DNA of 64,000 nucleotides from CAYFIW01 sp964500645 (GTDB taxonomy: Bacteria; Chloroflexota; Dehalococcoidia; Lucifugimonadales; UBA826): the NCBI GenBank assembly GCA_964500645.1, contig CAZCOH010000001.1, positions 90,197-154,196 on the forward strand, read 5' to 3'. Each line of letters opens with the position of its first letter. The stretch's first letter is position 1. Under the pieces are notes generated by a model. It did no database searches. It saw nothing but the letters and a program-made list of their open reading frames with translations, and was not told the DNA's origin. Positions 17,075-26,112 of the stretch are shown piece by piece. The translations under genes were made by a program, and so were the position numbers.

Positions 17075-18205
17075 ATGCAATTTGGAGTATTCGATCATAT
17101 AGAGCCTGTACAAGGCATACCTTTAAGTGAAATCTATGAACTTAGATTGAAACAACTTGAGGCATTTGATCAAAGCGGTTTTTATGCCTACCACCTTGCT
17201 GAGCACCATACTCCAGCTGTTCACAGCCTTGCTCCTTCTCAAAACGTGTTCCTAGCTGCTGCTTCACAACGTACTAGAGATCTTAAATTAGCCCCCTGTG
17301 TATATGTTTTACCGTTGCACCACCCAATTAGGCTAGTGGAAGAGATAAGTATGCTCGATCACCTAAGCAATGGCAGGTTGGAAATAGGAGTTGGACGTGG
17401 AGGCGTCATGGAAGCCTTTTTTTGGGGTCAAGATTCAGATTCAGATACCAACTATAGACGTTACCTTGAAACACTTGACGTAGTGAAACTAGGACTGGGA
17501 TCAGAATTTCTTTCATATGAGGGTGAACACTACCAATTTGATAATTTACCAATGCGACTCTCACCCATACAAAAGCCATATCCTCCTCTTTGGTACATGC
17601 GTAATGCAGAAACTGCTGCTCTCGAGGGAATGAACACAATCGTGGTGGGAACTCTGGAGAGTCTCCATCGGGAAACCACACGATATAAACATGTTTGGGC
17701 TGAAACCCATGGCAAAGAATCTCTTACAATACAGAACCAAACACCAAAAATTGGACTTGTGGTTCATATGGTAATCGCGGATACAGACAATGAAGCTATC
17801 GAAATTGCCACACCAGCCTGGGAAAAATATCGGTGGAACCTAGGAGCACCTAGAAGAATTGAAGCAGAAAAAAGAGGCTTGACGCAATTTCAAAGTAGTA
17901 AAGATGGATCATTTGGATTTGTAGGCGATAGGCCCATCCATCTTCCTGACAGAGAAACTCGTAAAGATATTGAAGCAGAATTAGAGAGTTTTGACAGCCA
18001 ATCTGATAGCCACGACCCCACACGGCTTGGAGGGGTTGCATTGGCAGGATCTCCAGAATCGGTAAAACGTTATATGGAGGAATACATCGCCACAAGTGCC
18101 AATTATTTTATGTGTTCATTTCAGTGGGGAAACCTATCACATGAGAATGCTATGAAGTCTATAGAATTATTTTCTGAAAAAATCATGCCGATATACGTCA
18201 ACTAA
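17075..18205 (+). CDS. Luciferase-like (LLM) flavin-dependent oxidoreductase
   Basis: A 376-residue TIM-barrel protein of the bacterial luciferase superfamily (MQFGVFDHIEP at the first strand, QSGFYAYHLAEHHTPAVHSLAPSQNVFLAAASQRT, VEEISMLDHLSNGRLEIGVGRGG). The GRLEIGVGRG loop binds the flavin phosphate. Reduced FMN from the SsuE-like partner two genes downstream, or F420H2, could be the cofactor. First of three genes read together with an SsuD-like and an SsuE-like protein. GAGGA lies 12 nt before the ATG, and a 20-bp palindrome lies upstream. Confidence 0.88.
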   Translation: MQFGVFDHIEPVQGIPLSEIYELRLKQLEAFDQSGFYAYHLAEHHTPAVHSLAPSQNVFLAAASQRTRDLKLAPCVYVLPLHHPIRLVEEISMLDHLSNGRLEIGVGRGGVMEAFFWGQDSDSDTNYRRYLETLDVVKLGLGSEFLSYEGEHYQFDNLPMRLSPIQKPYPPLWYMRNAETAALEGMNTIVVGTLESLHRETTRYKHVWAETHGKESLTIQNQTPKIGLVVHMVIADTDNEAIEIATPAWEKYRWNLGAPRRIEAEKRGLTQFQSSKDGSFGFVGDRPIHLPDRETRKDIEAELESFDSQSDSHDPTRLGGVALAGSPESVKRYMEEYIATSANYFMCSFQWGNLSHENAMKSIELFSEKIMPIYVN

Positions 18206-18222
18206 ATACAGAGGAGTTTAAA

Positions 18223-19344
18223 TTGGACGTTGAAATTATAGGGATGATAGGCGCTAAACGAGAGGGAAGTGGGCAGAAAGGAGCTGAAGTACACGTCATA
18301 GGCGGCGGTATAGATCCAGACTACATAATAGATTTCGCTAAAGTTCACGAAAACAGCGGATTCGACAAAGTTTTGGTTGGGTACACGTCCTCATCAGCAG
18401 ACGGATTCATAGTTGCGATGCATGCAGCATCTAAAACTGAAAAACTTGGGTTTCTTATTGCTCATCGTCCGGGTTTCATTAGCCCAACAGTATTTGCCAG
18501 AAAAGCGGCAACTTTCGACCAAATCACTGCAGGTAGACTTGCGATTCATATCATAAGTGGTGGTGGAGACTCAGAACAAAAAAGAGACGGAGACTTTGAA
18601 AATCACGATACTAGATATGCAAGATCTGGTGAATTCATGAATATCCTTAAAAAATTATGGGGTTCGGAACAACCCATTGATCATCAAGGGGAATTTTACA
18701 AGTTCAAACAAGCTCAAAGCGATTTTACGTGCTACCAGAAACCTCACATCCCATTGTATTTTGGGGGTGCTTCAGAAGCCGCATTACAAATTGGTTCTCA
18801 AGAATGCAACGTCTATGCATTATGGGGGGAGCCTTTGTCAGAGGTGAAGAATAAAATTTCAAATTTCAAATCAAGAGTTGCCTCCGCTGGGAGAGACCCG
18901 GAGTCAATAAGGTTTTCCATCTCCACACGTCCTATAGTTGCAGATACGGAATCAGAAGCATGGGATATAGCACACTCAACCCTTTCATCAGTATTAAAGT
19001 CAAATCAAACGTCTATGTATGGTGCAGGAAAAGAAAGACTCGAGTCAGTTGGGTCAAAAAGGTTAGTTGACTTTGCCAAGAAAGGGGACGTCTTGGATCA
19101 AAGGCTATACATGCCTATTGCCGCAGCAACCGGGGGAGCGGGAAACACCACTGCCTTAGTGGGAACTGCTGAACAAGTCGTAGAATCCCTAATGGAATAT
19201 TACAAAATTGGATGTTCAACAATTCTGATCCGAGGGTTTGACCCATATAACGACGCTATATACTGGGGCAATGAGCTCATCCCAATGCTAAGAGAAGAAG
19301 TGAAAAAATACAGAAAATCCGATCGGACCACCACAAATGCGTAA
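18223..19344 (+). CDS. SsuD-like FMNH2-dependent monooxygenase
   Basis: 373 residues, close in layout to alkanesulfonate monooxygenase SsuD: HVIGGGIDPDYIIDFAKVHENSGFDKVLVGY, FLIAHRPGFISPTVFARKAATFDQITAGRLAIHIISGG, and the RYARSGEFMNILKKLW region. SsuD enzymes desulfonate alkanesulfonates to aldehyde and sulfite with FMNH2 and O2. The flavin reductase partner follows with an 8-nt overlap, which supports a two-component system; relatives cleave other substrates such as dimethylsulfone derivatives, so the substrate is open. TTG start behind AGAGGAG. The luciferase-like gene ends 17 nt upstream. Confidence 0.87.
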   Translation: MDVEIIGMIGAKREGSGQKGAEVHVIGGGIDPDYIIDFAKVHENSGFDKVLVGYTSSSADGFIVAMHAASKTEKLGFLIAHRPGFISPTVFARKAATFDQITAGRLAIHIISGGGDSEQKRDGDFENHDTRYARSGEFMNILKKLWGSEQPIDHQGEFYKFKQAQSDFTCYQKPHIPLYFGGASEAALQIGSQECNVYALWGEPLSEVKNKISNFKSRVASAGRDPESIRFSISTRPIVADTESEAWDIAHSTLSSVLKSNQTSMYGAGKERLESVGSKRLVDFAKKGDVLDQRLYMPIAAATGGAGNTTALVGTAEQVVESLMEYYKIGCSTILIRGFDPYNDAIYWGNELIPMLREEVKKYRKSDRTTTNA

Positions 19345-19861
19345 AAAGAAACTAGTTGTATCCGTCCTAGGTAGCCCTTTCCCAAAGTCCTCTTCAGAAC
19401 GAATAGCTAACATAATCACCCGCTCCCTATCTACTGAAAATTGGGAAACATATGTTGTTGATTTATCATCAATGCCTTCTGATGCGTTACTGATGAGATC
19501 TCAGTCATCATCCTTGACTGAAGCTATAGAGAAAGTAATCTCATCTGACTTAGTAATAGTTGCTAGCCCCACGTATCGTGCGACCTACACCGGATTATTA
19601 AAAGTTTTCTTTGATCAATTTCCAGCTGAATCTTTGGCAAACAATTTTGCATTACCCATACAAACTGGTGGATCTCCCGAACACTCATTGTCTACAGAAT
19701 ACGGGCTTGCTCCAATGCTACGCAGTTTAGGTGCATTAATTTTACCTAACAGCATATATTCGTGGGGAGATCACTGGGTAGACGAAACTTCACCATCTGA
19801 TGATCTAAAAAAGATAATCTCTAGATCCCTCACAGAAATTACTGGATTAATTGAAGTATAA
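19337..19861 (+). CDS. SsuE-like NAD(P)H-dependent FMN reductase
   Basis: A 174-residue flavodoxin-fold reductase: VVSVLGSPFPKSSSERIANIIT (FMN phosphate loop) and SDLVIVASPTYRATYTGLLKVFFDQFP, as in SsuE/MsuE. It supplies reduced FMN to the monooxygenase whose 3' end it overlaps by 8 nt, and perhaps also to the gene at 17075. C-terminal SWGDHW differs from E. coli SsuE. Convergent with the CitE-like gene 12 nt later. Confidence 0.86.
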   Translation: MRKKKLVVSVLGSPFPKSSSERIANIITRSLSTENWETYVVDLSSMPSDALLMRSQSSSLTEAIEKVISSDLVIVASPTYRATYTGLLKVFFDQFPAESLANNFALPIQTGGSPEHSLSTEYGLAPMLRSLGALILPNSIYSWGDHWVDETSPSDDLKKIISRSLTEITGLIEV

Positions 19862-19873
19862 AGAGATAGATCG

Positions 19874-20776
19874 TCAATCATTTAGTATATTTAATTTCCT
19901 GGCCAACTCTAGCATTTGCAAAGCAGTTTTCTCATGGGCAATGTCAACCATACCCCCTTGATATGAAACAGCTGCCCCTCCACTCATTCGCGTCTCATTC
20001 ATGGCCTCTACAAGTCCTTTCCATTCCTCTATCTCCGCCCGACTAGGAGAAAAAATCTCGTTCACAATAGGTACATGCGATGGATGTATAACCGTCATTC
20101 CACTATACCCAAGGTCTCTAGAATGGTTAGCAAAAGATATCAATCCTTGATGATCATCAACATCTTGCCATAATCCTGTCATCGGATAAGGTACTTCAGC
20201 AGCCCTAGAGTCGAGTAATACTTTGGATCTTACAAAAAGGGTCTCCGTCCCATCAGGTGTCCACCTGTAACCCAGTGCACGGGCAATATCCCCTCCTCTT
20301 CCTCCTCCAGCCCCCATATGGGCGACACGAAGTGAAGAGATTCCAATTTCATATGCAGATCTCATACCTTTGGCCGTTTCCAGACCCGGATCAATTAAAA
20401 CAGTCCCAAACTGAATCCCTTTGACTGATTCCTCTTTAGTTATTAGCTCATCCAGCTTCAAAACATCCTCCGGTCCTTTCACCATCGGTAGAGTTATGGC
20501 ATAGGTTCCTTCCTGAATCGCAAACTCCAGATCTTTTTCCGTGAATCCCGTTTCCATGTCGTTAACCCTAACCATCACCGTTACCCCAGATGAAGAAAGT
20601 TCAGGTATTAACCTCGAAACTATTTCCCTCGCAGAATCCTTTTCCTCTGGTGGCACAGAATCCTCAAGATCCAATATCAAAGCATCTGCACCGTATTTGG
20701 GTGCTTTGCGAACCCAATCCTCTTTGTTTGCAGGCACGTACATCATTGTTCTTAACGGCTTTGCAGTATCTCTCAT
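19874..20776 (-). CDS. CitE-like HpcH/HpaI family CoA-ester lyase
   Basis: A 300-residue TIM barrel of the citrate lyase beta / malyl-CoA lyase family: ADALILDLEDSVPPEEK (metal-side acidic residues), VTVMVRVND (substrate Arg), then LRVAHMGAGGGRGGDIARALGY and MTVIHPSHVPIVNEIF. Members cleave 3-hydroxyacyl-CoA such as citramalyl-CoA, malyl-CoA or 3-hydroxy-3-methylglutaryl-like esters. The class III CoA-transferase gene ends 23 nt upstream on the same strand, so an activate-then-cleave pair is likely. In the loop after the acidic motif this protein has an unusual GAGGGRGGD stretch. Confidence 0.87.
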   Translation of the reverse strand: MRDTAKPLRTMMYVPANKEDWVRKAPKYGADALILDLEDSVPPEEKDSAREIVSRLIPELSSSGVTVMVRVNDMETGFTEKDLEFAIQEGTYAITLPMVKGPEDVLKLDELITKEESVKGIQFGTVLIDPGLETAKGMRSAYEIGISSLRVAHMGAGGGRGGDIARALGYRWTPDGTETLFVRSKVLLDSRAAEVPYPMTGLWQDVDDHQGLISFANHSRDLGYSGMTVIHPSHVPIVNEIFSPSRAEIEEWKGLVEAMNETRMSGGAAVSYQGGMVDIAHEKTALQMLELARKLNILND

Positions 20777-20799
20777 AAAACACCTCTGAATAAGATCCT

Positions 20800-22047
20800 T
20801 TAGATCACTCCCTCATCTTCCAAACGTAGTAGATCTGCCTCTTCTTTTCCCAAAAGAGCTCCATATATTTCAGCATTTTGCTGTCCCAGTAGCGGGGCTC
20901 CTAGGGATTGGGGGAGATTCCCTCCTGAAAAAGCCACAGGAAACCCGGAAACTATGCCTGGTAAATCCTCATCAAAAGCCTGGCTCCTCATCGGACGAAG
21001 CGTGCCTCTATCCCAAAAATGATGGTCGTTGATAATATCAGGCACTCCCCGGACATCACTACATGGCACATCATTATTTTCCAGTATCTGCAACGCTTCA
21101 CTTTTACTAAACTTCATCAGCAAATCCTGTATGGATTTTCTCGCTGCAGCAAGGTTACGGCCCCGGTCTAAAAATTTAGCAAACCTTGGATCACTAATTA
21201 ATTCAGGAGAGTCGAGGGCTACTGCTAGCCTTTGCCACTGGTCATCACTGGCAACCGTTACAATAATATCCCCGTCTTTTGTATGGTAAAGACCCATCGG
21301 GCCTCCACGAATTCCGTTGCCCATCCTCAACGGCTCTCCTGCATATAGTGCTTCTTCTATATTTTCCACGAACATTAACGAGGTAAGGGTGTCCATCATT
21401 GAAACGTCAAGATGTTGACCTTTTCCAGTCCGTTCTTTTTCCCTTAGTGCGGCCAGTATTGAATAGCACGTAAATAAAGGGGTAACTAAGTCCGCAATGT
21501 AAAATCCTATTCGCATAGGAGGCCCTTCGGAATCACCATTTATGTCCATGATTCCGCTCATACCTTGTATCTCAGGGTCATGAGCCTTTCTGTGGGCATG
21601 GGGCCCTGTTTGACCATAGCCGGATATGGATGCGTAAACGATCCCCGGATTTACGGACGCTACATCTTCATACCCCAGTCCCAGTCGGCGCATGGCTCCA
21701 GGGGATAGATTCTCTACGACCACATCAGAGTCTCTGGCCATATCCAAAAACATTTGTCTACCTTCTGGATTCTTAAGATTTAAGGTGACACTCTTTACAC
21801 CTTGGGATCTCTTCATGAATCTCGTCGAGAGATGATTTTCGGTTTCAGGAGTCTCTGAATACCCGTCTGGGGATGCAAAAGGACCGTTTCCTCTAGTGGG
21901 ATCTCCAGATCCGGGCATCTCCACTTTAATTGATTCAGCCCCCAATCTAGCCAGGTTAACCAAGGTGTAAGGACCAGCAAGATATACAGTAACCCCTATT
22001 ACTCGAATTCCGGAAAGAGGGGACATGATGTTATTTTGATGTGTCAA
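20800..22047 (-). CDS. Class III (CaiB/BaiF) CoA-transferase
   Basis: About 415 residues: MSPLSGIRVIGVTVYLAGPYTLVNLARLGAESIKVE at the start, VVENLSPGAMRRLGLGYEDV, and GFYIADLVTPLFTCYSILAALREKERTGKGQHLDVSM with the Asp that forms the enzyme-CoA mixed anhydride. It moves CoA between carboxylic acids. Start is uncertain: the TTG at 22047 has GGAG 8 nt upstream; an ATG at 22026 fits the family's usual start; an ATG at 22095 adds 16 residues with no binding site. Upstream of the CitE-like lyase in the same orientation. Confidence 0.9.
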   Translation of the reverse strand: MTHQNNIMSPLSGIRVIGVTVYLAGPYTLVNLARLGAESIKVEMPGSGDPTRGNGPFASPDGYSETPETENHLSTRFMKRSQGVKSVTLNLKNPEGRQMFLDMARDSDVVVENLSPGAMRRLGLGYEDVASVNPGIVYASISGYGQTGPHAHRKAHDPEIQGMSGIMDINGDSEGPPMRIGFYIADLVTPLFTCYSILAALREKERTGKGQHLDVSMMDTLTSLMFVENIEEALYAGEPLRMGNGIRGGPMGLYHTKDGDIIVTVASDDQWQRLAVALDSPELISDPRFAKFLDRGRNLAAARKSIQDLLMKFSKSEALQILENNDVPCSDVRGVPDIINDHHFWDRGTLRPMRSQAFDEDLPGIVSGFPVAFSGGNLPQSLGAPLLGQQNAEIYGALLGKEEADLLRLEDEGVI

Positions 22048-22243
22048 TTTCCATTTCTCCAGCCGTTTTAAATTTAGAGGCATAAAATGACTCATCTACG
22101 GCAAAGTCATGGTAAGCAAGGTCAGATAATCGGTCAATCATGTTCATTCGCAATATCTCATTTCCATCTCTCTTCTTGAAATGTGATTGTGATATAAATT
22201 GAAAACCAAAGTCATAAACCCTAATACCAAGAGGAATCGACAA

Positions 22244-23161
22244 ATGAGAATTGCGCTTATTGGCCAAGCTGCCTTCGGTAAGGATGTTCTTTCCGCTTTG
22301 TTAGATGCCAATGAGAATGTAGTAGCTGCACTATGTCCGCCGGATCTTCCTAATCGATCACCAGATCCCATCAAAGATCTTGCCATATCCTCAAACATAC
22401 CTGTATTTCAATATTCTCGAATGAGGGATAGTCAAGCAATAAAACAATTTTCATCTCTCGAAATAGATCTTTGTGTGATGGCATTTGTAACCGACATCGT
22501 TCCTAGCCAAATATTGAAATCCCCAAAATTAGGAACTATCCAATATCATCCATCACTTTTGCCAGAGCACAGAGGTCCAAGCTCTATGAACTGGCCAATC
22601 ATTCAAGGGAAAAACAAAACTGGTCTCACTATATTTTGGCCGGATGAAGGATTAGACACAGGACCTATTCTTCTTCAAAAAGAAATCGAAATAACACCTG
22701 ACGAAACGTTGGGCTCTCTCTACTTCCAAAAACTTTATCCCATGGGAATTGAATCGATAATTGAATCTATTGGTATGGTGAAAGAAGGAATAGCACCAAG
22801 AATAGAGCAAGATCACTCAAAAGCCAGCTACGAAGGTTGGTGCCAACCAGAAGACGTCATAATAAATTGGGGGGAAACCGCAGAGCAAATTTATAATCTC
22901 ATTAGGGGATGTGATCCAAGTCCGGGTGCAAATACTAAAATCCAAGGATGTCCTATTTCCTTTTTCAAAGCCTCGATTTCGCCAACACAATATGAATCTA
23001 CCCCAGGAACAGTGGTGGAAATATCTGAAAATTGGTTCAAAATATCAGCCTTGCATGGGTCAATCAATATAGGCAGGATTCAGTTGAAAGGGAGCCCGAA
23101 AATTATGGCAAGTGAGTTTATAAAAACAAATAAGTTGCGTATAGGTGACACCTTTGGATAG
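22244..23161 (+). CDS. Stand-alone formyltransferase-fold protein, like the hydrolase domain of 10-formyl-THF dehydrogenase
   Basis: 305 residues with the formyltransferase N domain (MRIALIGQAAFGKDVLSALL) and its C-terminal OB-like domain. The active site IQYHPSLLPEHRGPSSMNW and GLTIFWPDEGLDTGPILLQKE follows the 10-formyltetrahydrofolate dehydrogenase hydrolase domain more closely than methionyl-tRNA formyltransferase: the Asn of the usual NxHxSLLP motif is not present, and YEGWCQPEDVIINWGETAEQIYNLIRGCDPSPGA matches that domain's second half. Catalytic His and Asp remain. No aldehyde dehydrogenase domain is attached. ATG at 22244 has AGAGGAA upstream. Confidence 0.82.
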   Translation: MRIALIGQAAFGKDVLSALLDANENVVAALCPPDLPNRSPDPIKDLAISSNIPVFQYSRMRDSQAIKQFSSLEIDLCVMAFVTDIVPSQILKSPKLGTIQYHPSLLPEHRGPSSMNWPIIQGKNKTGLTIFWPDEGLDTGPILLQKEIEITPDETLGSLYFQKLYPMGIESIIESIGMVKEGIAPRIEQDHSKASYEGWCQPEDVIINWGETAEQIYNLIRGCDPSPGANTKIQGCPISFFKASISPTQYESTPGTVVEISENWFKISALHGSINIGRIQLKGSPKIMASEFIKTNKLRIGDTFG

Positions 23162-23252
23162 ATGTTCCCAAGGCTTTTCCCACCCATACCTGAAACCATG
23201 CTCAAAATCATAACGTATTAATTTAGAAAAGAACCCGAATGGAGGAAATAAC

Positions 23253-23603
23253 ATGAAATCTAAATATTTTTTTACAGCAGCTATGGATATATCCGTAGAA
23301 AAAGAAACCTTGTTTGACGAGGTGTACGACTCAGAACATATTCCTAACCTTTCAAAAGTCCCTGGTGTTCTGTCCATTGCTAGGTACACAACTCAACCCT
23401 TGAAAATGATCATCGGTGGCGAAGTAAAAGAAATGGTGATCGAAAACCAACCAAAGCACACTGCTGTATACGAGATAGAAAATCCCGACGTATTGTTATC
23501 CCCAGAATGGGGTAAAGCTGTTGATAAAGGACGTTGGTCTACTGATGTACGTGAGCACACATTTAACAGGAGGCATGTCCTTCTAAAAAAGACCGAATAC
23601 TAA
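23253..23603 (+). CDS. Small dimeric alpha/beta-barrel-like protein
   Basis: 116 residues, beginning YFFTAAMDISVEKETLFDEVYDSEHIPNLSKVPGVLSIARYTT, the pattern of the ferredoxin-like dimeric alpha/beta barrels (EthD, NIPSNAP and related proteins of unknown role), in which the His of EHIPNL is often conserved. Ends with a basic RRHVLLKK. GGAGGA before the ATG supports the start. No function can be assigned; similar small proteins often accompany catabolic CoA-ester genes. Confidence 0.75.
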   Translation: MKSKYFFTAAMDISVEKETLFDEVYDSEHIPNLSKVPGVLSIARYTTQPLKMIIGGEVKEMVIENQPKHTAVYEIENPDVLLSPEWGKAVDKGRWSTDVREHTFNRRHVLLKKTEY

Positions 23604-23639
23604 AGTTGAATAACGGAAAATATTCTCAAGCCCTACTTA

Positions 23640-24635
23640 TTATTGTTTATCTCCACTTGTATCTGACTCTTCTTCAGAGTCAGATACATCGTCTTCAGTC
23701 CCCTCATCATTCTCAAATCTCTCTCCCATTTGATTAAGAAAATCTTCTACATCTCTTGAAAGAGTAACGTCACTATCACCATCTAATGCACTGTCATCGG
23801 TGGTAGATTGATCACTACTAAGCCCTTCCGCAGGCCGAGAAAGAACCCGATCATAATATGTCTCTAACTGCTTAATTAACGTTCCAACTTCGCTTTTATA
23901 ATCGATAGCGTTATCGATATCCTTATATTGCTGCTCCCCTTGTACTTTGTCAGCTAAGTCTTCAGGAAATCCATAGACGGTACATAGAACTTCCAAAAGT
24001 CTCGCGGCTCCATAATGATCTTCATCTAGTTGCACATATTGAGGAAGATGAGCCATTAGAGTGGTATTGGGTATATCTAAATTCGTCAATTCTTCGTTAA
24101 CTTGGTTAACTATAGAAGTCGGGCCCTGATAAGTACTTCTCCTGGGATTTAATATTCCAGAAGCTTTATCCTCTTGGTCTTTTTTCATAGAACCCGTAAC
24201 AAGTATCGGTCTAGTATGAGGAACAGAGTCATACATACCGCCAATCCTACAATATTCTGTAACGTTACAATGCTGAAACAATTCCACAATAGCCTCCGTA
24301 TATTCCTCACCGAGGTTGTGGGGTTCTCTTACGTGCACAAAAATCATGTCTCTATCGGTATCCTCATCATGGGCATAATGAACAACAGTATTGGGCTTAG
24401 TAAAAACCCTTTTTCCATTAATAACTCTCATTCGAGGTCGATATCTGGTGAAGTCAAAAAATTTGCCCGGTTTTGCCAAGCGACCTATTTCCCTCGCTCC
24501 AAAGTGACTCTGTAACTTCCTTAAAGACAATGTTCCAACCCTCCCCACATCGATCCAAGGACGCAACATCGCTATTGCCAAGGTATTCTTCATCTCTGGC
24601 ACTGGTTCAACCAGTTCAAATTCCCCAATTTTCAT
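23640..24635 (-). CDS. PAC2-family protein with acidic C-terminal tail
   Basis: 331 residues. The N-terminal 220 resemble the PAC2 (proteasome assembly chaperone 2-like) family found in archaea, actinobacteria and Chloroflexota: IDVGRVGTLSLRKLQSHFGAREIGRL, then a phosphorylase-like core with YCRIGGMYDSVPHTRPILVTGS and the TTLMAHLPQYVQLDEDHYGAARLLEVL segment. The last 50 residues are rich in Asp, Glu and Ser and look unstructured. The role of bacterial members is unknown; no proteasome gene is seen in the window. Confidence 0.82.
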   Translation of the reverse strand: MKIGEFELVEPVPEMKNTLAIAMLRPWIDVGRVGTLSLRKLQSHFGAREIGRLAKPGKFFDFTRYRPRMRVINGKRVFTKPNTVVHYAHDEDTDRDMIFVHVREPHNLGEEYTEAIVELFQHCNVTEYCRIGGMYDSVPHTRPILVTGSMKKDQEDKASGILNPRRSTYQGPTSIVNQVNEELTNLDIPNTTLMAHLPQYVQLDEDHYGAARLLEVLCTVYGFPEDLADKVQGEQQYKDIDNAIDYKSEVGTLIKQLETYYDRVLSRPAEGLSSDQSTTDDSALDGDSDVTLSRDVEDFLNQMGERFENDEGTEDDVSDSEEESDTSGDKQ

Positions 24636-24772
24636 CGATTAATTATGAAACCTCTTGAGTCGGCTAGGTTAAGCTTCTTATCTTCCGCCGCGTTTAGTCT
24701 ACGCAGAGGCGAAATTATACAACAGAGTAGCAAGTTGAGATGATCTTTACCGGCTTTACAAACCAAATCAAC

Positions 24773-24803
24773 TTAACACGAATATTACATTCATATGTAT
24801 AAT
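24773..24803 (+). promoter_or_regulatory. Possible promoter for the tandem CoA-transferases
   Basis: TATAAT at 24798-24803 preceded by TTAACA at 24773-24778. The spacer is 19 nt, longer than ideal. Transcription would begin about 45 nt before the GTG at 24854. Confidence 0.35.
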
Positions 24804-24853
24804 CTCGACATATCCATTTGACGGTGTTCATTTATTAAATAAGGGGTACGAAC

Positions 24854-26110
24854 GTGAAGCCAAAAGACTTTAATACTTTAATTGGGCAAGACGCCCTTAA
24901 GGGTATAAGGGTTATCGATTTCTCATGGATAGTCGCAGGACCACAATGCACCAGAATTCTTGCCGACTTCGGAGCAGAAGTCATAAAAGTTGAAAACGAA
25001 TCAAACATGGATTACATCCGAGGGTCAGCGCCTGTAGGTGGGAGTACTTCTCCAAATAGAAGTGGCTTGTTCAATACTCTAAATAGAAATAAAAAAAGTC
25101 TTACTTTAAATGTTATGCACCCAAAGGGAATGGAGCTATTAAAAAATCTGATATCTGTATCAGACGTGGTAATAGAAAACTTTAGCTCTAGAGTGTTAGA
25201 AAAATGGGGCCTTGGGTATGAAGAACAAAAAAAAATAAAGCCCGACATAATATATTGCAGTATGTCGGGGTTCGGACATAGTGGCCGAGACAGGGACAAT
25301 GTTACCTGGGGTCCCACTGCACAAGCTTTGTCTGGTTTAACTTTTATGTCAGGGCTACCCGGAGAAGAATCAGCCGGTTGGGGATTCTCGTATATGGATC
25401 ACACAGGAGGATACTATGGCACTATCGCTATATTAATGGCGATTCTACATAGAAACCGAAGCGGTAACGGTCAACATTTGGATCTTTCCCAGGTTGAAGC
25501 TGGAATCGGATTAACGGGAACTGAAATCTTGGATCATACTGTAAACGGAAGAGACTTTCGCAGAAAGGGAATGCCCCCGGGTAATAGATCTCCCGAGAGA
25601 CGCTTTGCTCCACATAATTCATTTCGATGTAAAGGAAATGACAGATGGTGTGTAATAAGCATTGCCAATGAGAAGGAATGGGAAAATCTGGTCAAAGCCA
25701 TGGAAAATCCCACCTGGTGCAATGAAACTAAATTCACGGATATGGAATCTCGTTACCTAAATCAAGATGAGCTTGATAACAAAATAGAAACATGGACATC
25801 CCAAAAAACGCCCAATGAAGTTTTTGAGATTTTACAAAAAGCCGGTGTACCTGCAGGGGCTGTACAAACCCCTAATGAACGAGTAGATGATGATCCGCAA
25901 TTGAAATACCGCGATTTTTTGCCCGAGATCGAACACCCAGAACTTGGGCCGACTAGGGTTGAAGCAATCCCAATGAAGATGTCGTCAACACCTTGGAAAT
26001 TAAAAAGATCGTCGCCTCTTCTGGGAGAGCATTCTGCTGAGATATATATGGAACTTTTAGGAGTAGCCGGAGAAGAATTGGCCAGCCTATATGAGGAGGG
26101 AATCGCATAG
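24854..26110 (+). CDS. Class III CoA-transferase, first of a tandem pair
   Basis: 418 residues: LKGIRVIDFSWIVAGPQCTRILADFGAEVIKVE at the N-terminal CoA site, VVIENFSSRVLEKWGLGYEE, and GWGFSYMDHTGGYYGTIAILMAILHRNRSGNGQHLDLS carrying the catalytic Asp (MDHTGG). Contains PNEVFEILQKAGVPAGAVQTPNERVDDDPQL, common in the family. GTG start behind AAGGGG. A second CoA-transferase starts 2 nt after its stop, which suggests two subunits of one enzyme, as in the Chloroflexus SmtAB succinyl-CoA:malate or the BbsEF transferases. Confidence 0.92.
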   Translation: MKPKDFNTLIGQDALKGIRVIDFSWIVAGPQCTRILADFGAEVIKVENESNMDYIRGSAPVGGSTSPNRSGLFNTLNRNKKSLTLNVMHPKGMELLKNLISVSDVVIENFSSRVLEKWGLGYEEQKKIKPDIIYCSMSGFGHSGRDRDNVTWGPTAQALSGLTFMSGLPGEESAGWGFSYMDHTGGYYGTIAILMAILHRNRSGNGQHLDLSQVEAGIGLTGTEILDHTVNGRDFRRKGMPPGNRSPERRFAPHNSFRCKGNDRWCVISIANEKEWENLVKAMENPTWCNETKFTDMESRYLNQDELDNKIETWTSQKTPNEVFEILQKAGVPAGAVQTPNERVDDDPQLKYRDFLPEIEHPELGPTRVEAIPMKMSSTPWKLKRSSPLLGEHSAEIYMELLGVAGEELASLYEEGIA

Positions 26111-26112
26111 TA

